17,292 nt of DNA, from contig PIXU01000280.1 of NCBI GenBank assembly GCA_003601795.1, positions 1 through 17,292 on the forward strand, given 5' to 3'. This DNA is from Candidatus Methanophagales archaeon. GTDB taxonomy: Archaea; Halobacteriota; Syntropharchaeia; Alkanophagales; Methanospirareceae. This document shows, piece by piece, positions 1 through 8,300 of the stretch. Position 1 is the first letter of the stretch. Every line of letters begins with the position of its first letter. Both the position numbers and the translations under genes were made by a program. The notes under the pieces are model-generated. The model saw only the letters and a list, made by a program, of their open reading frames with translations, was not told where the DNA came from and did not search any database.

Positions 1-111
1 ATTCTGTATGGCGCAGCTTTTATCTATACGATAAACCGGGTCATTATGGGCACGGTGGCTTATATGAGAGACATGTATGAGCGAGAGGTGGGGGATATTA
101 TAGTTAAGTAA
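1..111 (+). CDS. C-terminal end of an unidentified, probably membrane-associated protein (5' truncated by window)
   Basis: Reading from base 1, 36 codons are open and end at TAA (109-111). The peptide starts with a hydrophobic run (ILYGAAFIYTINRVIMG, then TVAY) and ends in a charged tail (RDMYEREVGDIIVK), as expected for the last membrane helix of an integral membrane protein plus a short cytoplasmic tail. Only two bases separate its stop from the DP2 start, so the two genes are probably co-transcribed and translationally coupled. I do not recognise the family from this fragment. Confidence 0.6.
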   Translation: MLYGAAFIYTINRVIMGTVAYMRDMYEREVGDIIVK

Positions 112-113
112 CC

Positions 114-3100
114 ATGACCATGACCGCGATATACGATGAAACGTTGATGGAGAAACTGAAAAAGGAAACAGAAATAGCACGAAAGGCGAGGAAAAGAGGT
201 TTTGACCCTTCGCTTCAGCCAGAAATCGAGATAACCAAAGACCTTGCAGCTCGCGTAGAAGCGCTTATAGGAATAAAAGGCATAAGCAGAAGGATAAGAG
301 AATTAGAGCGAGAAGGATACAGTAGAGAGGAAATAGCGTTAAAAACAGGATATGACTTCGCAGAAGAAAAATTCGGCAAGTACAAGCGCATAGAAGTGAT
401 AGAGCATGCAGTTAGAACCGCAGTAGCGATTCTCACCGAAGGCGTGGTTGCTGCGCCTTTGGATGGCATAGCGCGGGTTGAAACAGGTAGAAACGACGAT
501 TCGAGCGAGTACATTAAAATATTTTATTCAGGTCCGATAAGAAGCGCAGGTGGGACTGCTCAGGCGCTTTCTGTATTGGTTGCGGATTATCTAAGGGGGA
601 AAGTAGGATTTGCAGCATATTCGCCGCGAGAAGAGGAAATAGGGCGATATATACTGGAGGTTTCCGCCTACGCACAAATAAGCGGATTGCAATACACGCC
701 TACGGACGAAGAGATAAGGGAAATAGTAGGAAATTGTCCTATTTGCGTAGACGGCGACCCCACGGAGGATAGAGAAGTGGGAGGCTATAAGGACCTTGAA
801 CGAGTCGCCACGAATAAAATAAGGGGCGGGATGGTGCTCGTTATCACCGAAGGAATGGCAATGAAAGCTCCGAAGATAAAACGGCATGTTGATAAACTTG
901 GTATCCAGGGCTGGGAATGGGTGAGTAAGTTAGTAAAATCGAAGGTAGAAAAAGGAGAGCGGGACTTTTTAGCGGATTTGATAGCTGGGAGACCTGTATT
1001 TGGAAAACCCGCAAAAAAGGGGGCATTCGCATTGAGATATGGCAGGGCACGCAATTCGGGCTTTGCTTCCGCGGGCATTCACCCTGCCGCAATGTCTTTA
1101 CTTGAATTCACTGCCGTGGGGACGCAGCTAAAGCCCGAACTGCCTGGTAAAGCCGCTTGTGTTGTCCCCGTGGATTCCATTGAGGTGCCGACAGTGAAAT
1201 TAAGGGATGGCAGCCTGATCAAATTAAATTCCGTTAAAGACGTTCAGAGGGTAAGGGAAGAAATAGCAGAAATAGTGGATTTGGGTGAGATACTCATTGA
1301 TTACGGTGAGTTTCTGGAAACGGGGCATCGGTTAATGCCCGGTGCATACACGCATGAATGGTGGTTAAAGGAGTTAGAAGCAAGCGCGAAGGAAGAAGCA
1401 GCGAAGTGGCGTTGCAAAACACCGAGTCAAACAGAAGCAATCGAAATCGCATCGCGCTTCGCAGTGCCGTTACATCCGGCATATACCTATTTGTGGGAGG
1501 ACATAACCGAGCAGGACAGGGAATATTTAGCGGAGTGGATATGCGAAAAGGGATGCATGAGGCTGGATGCAAGAGGCAAGTCAGACCCGTATTCCGCATC
1601 AGATGAAAAAGCACTGTTTATTCCCAATGACGCAGAAGGGAAGATAAAGGCGATTCTTGAGGATCTGCTTGTCCTGCATCAGAGTCAGGAGAGGATGCAA
1701 GTCAAGATAGAAGAGCCGGGTGCTTTGCTACGGTGTTTGGGGATAACAGATGATTTGAGAAGGGATGAGTCAGTGAGGATAAAGACAAGACCGAAAGCGC
1801 CGACAAGAATAGGCATGAGAATGGGAAGACCCGAGAAATCAAAAGCGAGGAAAATGCAACCCGCACCTCATTCTATCTTCCCCGTAGGGGAATACGGAGG
1901 AAAGAACAGGTCTCTAAAGAGAGCGTTAAAAGAAAGAGTGATAGAAGTAGAGATGAGCAATTTTCAAACTCAGGGGATGATGCAAGAGGCGAGAGGCAAG
2001 AGGCAAGTCAAACCCAAACCTGTATCCAGTAACCGGTATCCGGCATCCAGAAGTAAAAAAAGCGTTGATTTGTGGGACTATTATCACAAAACGCTGAGCA
2101 GGTTGGGCATTGATTTTGACATTAACAAAGTGGACGTAAAATGTGTGCAAGGGCTTATGACGAGTCAAAAAGTGGCGGAGCATCTTGGAAAAGGGATATT
2201 AAGAGCAAAGCATGGTGTGTCCGTGTTTAAAGATGGCACGATAAGATACGATTTTACAAATTTGCCATTGACGCATTTCAAGCCGAAAGAAATAGGGCTG
2301 AGCGTGGAGAGGGCAAAAGAGCTGGGGTACTCGCATGACCTAAACGGTGCGGAGTTGGAAAACGACACGCAAATAGTAGAACTCAAGCAGCAAGATATTG
2401 TGATTTCGGTTGATGCGGCATCGCACTTGGTTCGCGTGTCGAATTTTTTGGATGATTTGTTACAGCGATTCTATGACCTACCGCCTTATTACGGGGCATC
2501 AAGCAAGGAAGACCTTGTAGGAGAGGTTGTGCTTGGACTTGCACCACACACCTCTGCGGGAATATTGGGCAGGATAATCGGGTTCACACGCGCTTCGGCT
2601 TGTTATGCGCATCCGTTTTTCCATGCGGCGAAGAGAAGGAACTGTTTGGCACCGAGTACCGAAGTTTTGGTCACGAACTCCGGTAGATTAAAAAACATGG
2701 ACCTGGAGTCGTTATATCACAGTGAAAACGCACGTGAAGAGGTTGTTGATGATTTCGGTACAACACGAAAACCAGTTGAAGGAATTAGGACGTATGCTCT
2801 GAATCCTGAGGATGGGCGGTTTGAACTAAAGGACGTTAAATCAGTGATTAAAACGCCTGCACCGTCACATCTGGTGAGCGTAAGCACCAGGTCCGGCAGA
2901 GCGTTCGTTTCCTCGCCGGAACACCGAACTACGGTATGGTCAAACGGTAAAATCCATCACAAAAAAGTTTTGGAACTGGATGACAAAGACAGGCTATTAG
3001 TACCGAAAAAACTCGACCTGGAGGAAGAAGAGGACAGAGCAGAAATAGACCTTCTGAAGGCGTTTTTGCATTTCGATAACCTTTCCGGGGACGTAATGGT

Positions 3101-4865
3101 TAGGGGGGTTAGAGAAGTTGTAGAGAAAATAGTGAAAGAACTAGGAGGGCTGAAATCCACTGCTGAGCAGATAGGAATCGGGAAAAAGACATTTTCAAAT
3201 TATGTTTATCGTGATAGCATCCCGCTACCTATTTTGCACTCGTTACTCAAGCGGTCGCACCGCGATTGGAATGCAATTCCGAGCGAGTGTCAACTCGGCG
3301 TTAAAAGGGACCACACGGCAATACCGCGAATAATCAAGATTGATGAGCGTTTCATGCGGCTTATCGGCTATTATCTCGCAGAAGGCTATGCAAGAAGCGT
3401 TGAAAAGGAGTTTTATCAGGTCAGCATGGCATCGCAGGAAAAGGAGCTGTTGGATGACATGGCGAACTGCATTAGGGATGTTTTTGGCTTTTCCCCGGGC
3501 AGAAAGGAAGGGGTGCTCGTCATATCAAGTCGATTGATATACAAGCTATTTGTGGATGTCCTGGGTACGGGCAAAGGAGCTAAAGAGAAGCGAATTTCAC
3601 CGTTACTACGGACTCTTCCTCGCGATAAGATGAAGTGGTTGCTGAGTGCCTATTTCTCCAGTGATGGCTCTGTGGAAAGAGGCAGACTCGTGGTCTCCTG
3701 TTGCTCAGTGAGCGAGAAACTACTGCAGGACATTGGATTGCAGTTGCTCCGATTTGGTATATTCTACCGATTGAAAAGGGGAAAAAAAGCTGCTGGAGGA
3801 GCTGCAAAACGATTCTACGAGCGAAAAGGTAAAAGCGAAGATGAATTACCGGTATTTGACCTTCATTATCTCTCCATAAGATCGCGATATGCGAGAAAAT
3901 TCGGTGAGGCAATCGGTTTCGTAGATAAGCAGAAGAACGAAGCATTGAGAGCGGCATTTGTAAAAGAAAAAGCACCGCGTATATCCTCGTTTGGTAATGC
4001 CGTTCTTGACGAAATAAAAATGATAGAACCCGTCAAGTCGGAATTTGAGTTCTTGTACGATATAGAAGTTGATGTTCATCATAATTTTTTGGTCAATAGC
4101 TCTGTGCTAACCGGTAATTGTGACGGTGACGAAGACTCAATTATACTACTGCTGGATGCGCTGCTCAATTTCTCGCTCCTATTTCTACCCGAAAAGAGAG
4201 GTGGGCGAATGGATGCCCCTATCGTGCTCATTCCGTTCATCAACCCGAAAGAGGTGGACAAGGAGGCGCATAACCTTTCTATTGCGACGGAATATCCACT
4301 GGATTTTTACGAGGCTGCCTGTTCGGGAAAACATCCAAAAGAGGTGAAGAATATAGAAACGGCAGCGAGCAGAATAGGGGAGCCGAAGGATGTCTATGGC
4401 TTCGGTTACACGCATGACACAACGGACATCGCAGCAGGTCCTTTAAAATCGTTGTATAAAACGCTGAAGACAATGGTGGACAAAACAGAAGCGCAGTTGA
4501 AACTGGCGAGGATGATAAGGGCGGTAGACGAGTGCGAAGTAGCGGAAACGGTAATAAAAAACCATTTCCTTCGCGACATAAAAGGTAACCTCCGCGCGTT
4601 TGGCTCGCAGAAGGTGAGGTGCAGTAAATGCAATGCGAAATACAGGAGAATTCCGCTGACCGGGAAGTGCACATGGTGCGGCAGTAAGATAGTTCCCACG
4701 GTGCACACCGCGAGTATAAAGAAATATCTTGACGTTTCGTTACGCATAGCGGAGGAGTATCACATATCCAATTACACGAGACAGCGGTTGGAACTGTTAG
4801 AGAAGGACGTGAATGCGCTTTTTGCCACGGAAGAGGAGCAGAAGGCGTTGACGGATTTTATGTAA
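114..4865 (+). CDS. polC: DNA polymerase II (family D) large catalytic subunit DP2, with an intein
   Basis: DP2 is the polymerase subunit of the archaeal replicative PolD; it works with the DP1 exonuclease subunit, which is not in this window. Recognisable family blocks are YSGPIRSAGGTAQALS, DGDPTED, TNKIRGGMVLVITEGMA, HPAYTYLWEDI, VFKDGTIR, GLAPHTSAGILGRIIGF, HAAKRRN|CDGDEDS, LPEKRGGRMDAP, GFGYTHDT and NYTRQRL. By homology with Pyrococcus DP2 the catalytic acids are D1337 and D1339. The C-terminal zinc ribbon is complete (C1503, C1506, C1519, C1522). The last eight residues, QKALTDFM, resemble a PCNA-interacting peptide (Q-x-x-L-x-x-F). The precursor is 1583 aa; removing the 492-aa intein leaves 1091, which is family-sized. 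Oddities: the two central zinc modules are missing, and two heptamer-derived insertions lie in the extein. Two in-frame ATGs (114, 120) are possible. No close Shine-Dalgarno is seen, so coupling to the upstream gene is likely. Confidence 0.97.
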   Translation: MTMTAIYDETLMEKLKKETEIARKARKRGFDPSLQPEIEITKDLAARVEALIGIKGISRRIRELEREGYSREEIALKTGYDFAEEKFGKYKRIEVIEHAVRTAVAILTEGVVAAPLDGIARVETGRNDDSSEYIKIFYSGPIRSAGGTAQALSVLVADYLRGKVGFAAYSPREEEIGRYILEVSAYAQISGLQYTPTDEEIREIVGNCPICVDGDPTEDREVGGYKDLERVATNKIRGGMVLVITEGMAMKAPKIKRHVDKLGIQGWEWVSKLVKSKVEKGERDFLADLIAGRPVFGKPAKKGAFALRYGRARNSGFASAGIHPAAMSLLEFTAVGTQLKPELPGKAACVVPVDSIEVPTVKLRDGSLIKLNSVKDVQRVREEIAEIVDLGEILIDYGEFLETGHRLMPGAYTHEWWLKELEASAKEEAAKWRCKTPSQTEAIEIASRFAVPLHPAYTYLWEDITEQDREYLAEWICEKGCMRLDARGKSDPYSASDEKALFIPNDAEGKIKAILEDLLVLHQSQERMQVKIEEPGALLRCLGITDDLRRDESVRIKTRPKAPTRIGMRMGRPEKSKARKMQPAPHSIFPVGEYGGKNRSLKRALKERVIEVEMSNFQTQGMMQEARGKRQVKPKPVSSNRYPASRSKKSVDLWDYYHKTLSRLGIDFDINKVDVKCVQGLMTSQKVAEHLGKGILRAKHGVSVFKDGTIRYDFTNLPLTHFKPKEIGLSVERAKELGYSHDLNGAELENDTQIVELKQQDIVISVDAASHLVRVSNFLDDLLQRFYDLPPYYGASSKEDLVGEVVLGLAPHTSAGILGRIIGFTRASACYAHPFFHAAKRRNCLAPSTEVLVTNSGRLKNMDLESLYHSENAREEVVDDFGTTRKPVEGIRTYALNPEDGRFELKDVKSVIKTPAPSHLVSVSTRSGRAFVSSPEHRTTVWSNGKIHHKKVLELDDKDRLLVPKKLDLEEEEDRAEIDLLKAFLHFDNLSGDVMVRGVREVVEKIVKELGGLKSTAEQIGIGKKTFSNYVYRDSIPLPILHSLLKRSHRDWNAIPSECQLGVKRDHTAIPRIIKIDERFMRLIGYYLAEGYARSVEKEFYQVSMASQEKELLDDMANCIRDVFGFSPGRKEGVLVISSRLIYKLFVDVLGTGKGAKEKRISPLLRTLPRDKMKWLLSAYFSSDGSVERGRLVVSCCSVSEKLLQDIGLQLLRFGIFYRLKRGKKAAGGAAKRFYERKGKSEDELPVFDLHYLSIRSRYARKFGEAIGFVDKQKNEALRAAFVKEKAPRISSFGNAVLDEIKMIEPVKSEFEFLYDIEVDVHHNFLVNSSVLTGNCDGDEDSIILLLDALLNFSLLFLPEKRGGRMDAPIVLIPFINPKEVDKEAHNLSIATEYPLDFYEAACSGKHPKEVKNIETAASRIGEPKDVYGFGYTHDTTDIAAGPLKSLYKTLKTMVDKTEAQLKLARMIRAVDECEVAETVIKNHFLRDIKGNLRAFGSQKVRCSKCNAKYRRIPLTGKCTWCGSKIVPTVHTASIKKYLDVSLRIAEEYHISNYTRQRLELLEKDVNALFATEEEQKALTDFM
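1569..1600 (+). repeat. Heptamer-repeat insertion A inside the DP2 coding sequence
   Basis: The heptamers gcaagag and gcaagtc (1569-1582) are followed by agacccgtattccgcatc. The same string, with small differences, reappears in insertion B at 1996-2046. In the protein it encodes ARGKSDPYSAS (about residues 486-496), lying between the DP2 blocks HPAYTYLWEDI...EWICEKG and IKAILEDLLVLH. From memory of Pyrococcus DP2, this loop is shorter there. I read it as repeat DNA captured in frame in a surface loop. Confidence 0.6.
1982..2053 (+). repeat. Two blocks of tandem heptanucleotide repeats inside the DP2 coding sequence (insertion B)
   Basis: Block 1 (1982-2009) is four 7-mers: gcaagag, gcgagag, gcaagag, gcaagtc. 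Block 2 (2019-2053) is five: cctgtat, ccagtaa, ccggtat, ccggcat, ccagaag. The 72 bases are read in frame as a basic, proline- and serine-containing linker (about residues 623-647, EARGKRQVKPKPVSSNRYPA and following). It sits exactly where DP2 normally carries two CxxC zinc modules, between the VEVE(I/M) strand and the WDYYHKTL segment. A 7-bp period is not codon-based, so the pattern is a DNA-level repeat and not a protein repeat. Confidence 0.8.
2643..4118 (+). mobile_element. DP2 intein with LAGLIDADG (DOD) homing endonuclease, 492 aa
   Basis: The insertion splits the invariant DP2 motif HAAKRRN/CDGDED, the insertion point known for Pyrococcus PolII inteins. It begins at C844 (CLAPSTEVLVTNSG, splicing block A). 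A block-B-like segment has H937 in SSPEHRTTV. Two endonuclease motifs follow: LIGYYLAEG (1083-1091, acid E1090) and LLSAYFSSDG (1176-1185, acid D1184), so the endonuclease looks intact. Between block B and the first motif, GGLKSTAEQIGIGKKTFSNY resembles a helix-turn-helix. The C-terminal block reads YDIEVDVHHNFLV and ends LTGN (N1335), followed by C1336 as first extein residue. The residue before the terminal Asn is Gly rather than the usual His. Splicing must occur for an active polymerase because the catalytic aspartates lie immediately after the junction. Confidence 0.95.
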
Positions 4866-5215
4866 CAAATTTCTCAATGTTTTCGGCTGCGATTTCTATG
4901 GTTTCTCGTTTCATTTCACCCTCATAGAAGTTCCGATGCAAGCTATTTGCTACATGAAAAAAACGTAGTGAGGTCTTTATCCCCTCTCTGCATTGCAAGT
5001 ACATTCACGAAAGGCCATAAACCACCATGCTCTTCCAACTTTAAACCCTTTTTTGCTCCTATTCTCTTCACCGCGAGTGCCGATGCGCCCCAGAACTTCT
5101 GCGAAGCATTTTCCATCAATGCTTTTTTAAAGAGTTGCGCCTGAACTAAATCCCCTTCCTTCAACAGTTCCCTCGCTTCTGTAAGGTATTTCTCGCTTAA
5201 CGATTTTTGAGGCAA
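4858..5215 (-). pseudogene. PaREP1-family (HEPN-like) gene with a one-base frameshift
   Basis: The minus-strand frame from TTG at 5215 reads LSEKYLTEARELLKEGDLVQ, then SQKFWGASALAVKRIGAKKG and LWPFVNVLAMQRGDKDLTTFF. This matches the PaREP1 family pattern (YLxEAxELLxKGDxVQASEKLWGAAAxAVK). The frame then stops at 4943. If one base of the A7 run at 4957-4963 is dropped, the reading continues as HVANSLHRNFYEGEMKRETI and ends at TAA 4858-4860, restoring the typical LHxNFYE tail and about 118 aa in total. An unusual stretch, QLFKKALMEN, interrupts the family motif between VQA and SQKFWGA. The gene converges with DP2 and overlaps its stop by 8 bases. There is no ATG start and no good Shine-Dalgarno. 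PaREP1 proteins are HEPN-fold; their function is mostly unknown and no nucleotidyltransferase partner is adjacent. The shift may be real decay or an indel error. Confidence 0.75.
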
Positions 5216-5224
5216 GTCAATAAA

Positions 5225-5251
5225 AAAGGAAACCTACGCGCGTTCGGATCG
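5225..5251 (+). pseudogene. Nine-codon remnant of a second DP2 (polC) 3' region
   Basis: The plus strand encodes KGNLRAFGS, identical to residues 1490-1498 of the DP2 in this window (4581-4607), a conserved DP2 block just before the C-terminal zinc ribbon. The two 27-base stretches differ at four positions by my comparison, all third codon positions with synonymous effect. After 5251 the similarity stops. I read this as a relic of a duplicated or replaced DP2 tail, separated from the current DP2 end by the PaREP1 gene. Confidence 0.5.
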
Positions 5252-5302
5252 ATAATATCGCTAAGTAAAATTCAAAGACCTAAGGTTAGAACCAGAAGCC
5301 CG

Positions 5303-5325
5303 AAAAACTTATGTGTATCCACATA
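5303..5325 (+). promoter_or_regulatory. Possible promoter region with a tatgtg/cacata dyad ahead of the giant surface-protein gene
   Basis: An A-rich start (aaaaactta) runs into a perfect 6-bp inverted repeat, tatgtg (5310-5315) and cacata (5320-5325), separated by four bases. It ends 30 bases before the ATG at 5355, so it could be a weak TATA element or a regulator site. No canonical TTTATATA box is visible, so this is only a candidate. The remaining bases between 5252 and 5340 show nothing else I can name. Confidence 0.3.
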
Positions 5326-5340
5326 CATAACAGTGCCGTT

Positions 5341-5346
5341 GGAAGG
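5341..5346 (+). promoter_or_regulatory. Ribosome binding site of the giant surface-protein gene
   Basis: GGAAGG lies 8 bases before the ATG at 5355 and supports that start. A second ATG follows directly at 5358; either would keep the signal peptide. Confidence 0.55.
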
Positions 5347-5354
5347 AAAAAAGG

Positions 5355-8300
5355 ATGATGAGGAATAGTGATAACAAGAAATTTTTAATAATATTGGGTA
5401 TAGTTATTTTTACAATTTTTACGGCATTGCAAAGCTTGGCGATTGCGGATTCCGCGAACTTGCAAGTAAGCGTTTCTGCTTTCCCTTTGGAAGTTAACGC
5501 ATGTGAGTCGAACGAATATATCATCGAGATAACCAATACCGGTGACGCGACGGCAGATGGCATAGTTGCAAATGTTACAATGCCCACCGGCTTTTCTTAC
5601 GATACTGGAACTACAAATATCTCTTTCCCGAATGGCAGTTCGACGCAGAATCCCGTTGCAAGCGGGAAGTATCTGGAATGGAACCTAAGCGAGATCATCG
5701 GAGGCGGTCTGAACTCGAGCGAGAACATCACGATAAACTTTAACCTGACTGCAGGTTGCGGCACACCAAGTGGACAGCGTGTGCATGCTGACGTCACTTA
5801 TGATGGGAAATCTTCCTACGGCGAGTCATCCTCGATAATCGTCAATGAGGGCTACATCAAGCTGACAAAAACGCCAGGCGTTGTGGAGGCGGCAAAAGGG
5901 GATGTGATAAATTGGCTCATCACAATCGAGAACACCGGCACAGGTCCTGCCTATAACGTCATCATCAATGATTCACTCGCTTCAGGGCTTGAGTTTGTGA
6001 ACGTAGATTCGCCCAGCGGAGAGTTGAACTGGAGCTATGCCAAAATAGATGCAGGGGAAAGCAAAACTGTAAACCTCTCTGTGAGAGCGATCTCCTGCGA
6101 AGACATATATAATGAGGTGAACGGAAGCTGGAGATGCAACAAAGGTGTCATCTGTCAGGAGACGTATACAAAGGCGAGTGTGAAACTCATTTTGAAGGAG
6201 CCACATCTCGATTATACTATTTCGCCTGATCCCATAACTGTTCCCTACTGCGGTGCATCGAACGTGAATGTCAGCTTCGCCAACACCGGCGATGGGAATG
6301 CGAGCAATCTGCGCGTAAAGGTCAGCGAGATACCATCTCAATACGACATCACAAATGTGACTGGTGCCACCTACTATGAGAGTAACAGCACCTTCGTGGT
6401 GGACACGGTTGAGCATGACTCATCGAGACACTTCACCTTCGACTTCGGCATGAATTATGGTGCCTGCGATGCATCGGGAGGTGATATCTCCTTCGAGCCA
6501 AGCTATAAGGATGACTGCGGGAATTCGTGGGCGCCTCCGACGAAGATTGTCTCGTACTCGATAGATCCAGGGACCGTTTCCAATATATCTGTGGATAAGT
6601 CAGGTCCCAACCAACTTTATCTCATGGAGAATGGTACGTATACTCTCGAAGTCAGATACCACAATGGAAGCTGCGCTGAGAGAATTACAACAAACATCAC
6701 CGATACATATCCGGAGCACTTCACTGTGATCGATAGCGGTGGGGGAACCGTTAACACAACTGCGCGCACCATCACCTGGATCAACCAGCAACTTGAGAAC
6801 GGAACAACCTGGAGCACGGAGATTAAGCTCAGAGCATCTGATGATCCCTGCGATTGCGGACATGTGTTCACAAATACGCTTAGCACTGAAATGGTGACTG
6901 ACTGCTGCGGGTGCTCGCTTTCGGGCAGTGATTCGGTGGACATCATGGTCGAGTGTTACAACGGGACCATCATAAGCTCATCAAACAAGACCGCCTCTCC
7001 AAATCCACAGGAGTGCTGCAGGAACATAACCTACACGAACACCTACCAGTTCAACCACATAGGTTCGCTTAACTGGAGTGACATAACCTTCACTGAGCAA
7101 GGCGGGAACGGGCAGACATTCCCTGATGGCACAAATAGCGGCAGCGCCACATTTAAGGTAAACGATACATACACCTTAACACAGAGGATAACAATTGGAA
7201 CAGCGATCAACCTCGGCTTCCTGAACAGCGATTGCGGGCCGCTCGCAGATGGAACGAAACTTGATATTGATTACACCCTGCATCAAAAAAGCGTTGGCAC
7301 CTTTGTGGACTGGTCTGACCTGAACATAACCGGCTACCCTTCTGAGTGCAGCATAGACACCAACTTCCACGAGGGCGTCTGGATAACCGTTGGGAGGTCG
7401 GATTTCTCGATAGATATGAGCTATCCGAACAAGATGGAGTCCTGTGAGGTATATGAGTTTACGATTTCCCTGAGCAAAAACGGTCCCTGGAATGGCTATA
7501 TAATGAATATAACCTACAATGATGCTGATTTCAGGTATGTAGGACCCGCAGAGATAAGTAACATCACCAACGAGTCCGGATCAGTTCAATCCTTCGAGCC
7601 GACACGATCTGATCATAATCTCACCTGGTATCTTGGGAAAAATGTGGGCCGCGGCGGAACCATAAAATTCAAGGTAGAGAAGACATGCTCTCAGGAGAAC
7701 AAAAGCTTACACGCTTGGCTTGAGTACAAGGACAACTGTGGGCATCCTTTGAGTGATAGCTTTACCGGAGAACCTCTGCTCCTTGATAAAGGTGATATAA
7801 TCATAAAGAAGACCCCTGAGGTTATCTATGCGTGGACGAAGAACGTGAGCTGGAAGATATACGTGACGAATAAGGGTGATGGGACCGCGTACAATGTCTC
7901 AGTCGTGGATACATTGGACACCGATCTATCTTATGTCAGCTCGAAGATAGATGGCAGCGAAGACCCATCAAATACGAGTGTAGATGGCAAGCAGACCACA
8001 TGGACCTTAGGCAACATGACGCCCAACCAGCAGCGCATTATAGATTTGAACGCAACCCTGGTGGGATGTGATAACTTAAACAATTATGTTGTGGCGAGGT
8101 GGGGATGCGGTGGTGTGTACTGCCAGGAGGTCAGCGATACGTCCAGGGTTGAGCTGCCACCCACAAGACTTCTGATAATCAGGCATGATGTGGGCTTAGT
8201 GGATGAATGCGGTGACGAGACGACCTTTGAGATAGAGGTTCGGAACGTCGGTGAGACCAATGCATATGACATAAACATAACTGAGCTGCTGCCAGATGGG

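Noticed and set aside
1982..2053. CRISPR-like array
   Set aside because: Units are 7 bp without spacers and are translated in frame.
4863..4985. Programmed frameshifting in the PaREP1 A7/T7 run
   Set aside because: No stimulatory structure or internal ribosome site is evident; decay or a sequencing indel is simpler.
4947..5144. Plus-strand 65-aa frame starting LHEKNVVRSL
   Set aside because: It is the antisense shadow of the PaREP1 gene, whose minus-strand product matches a known family.
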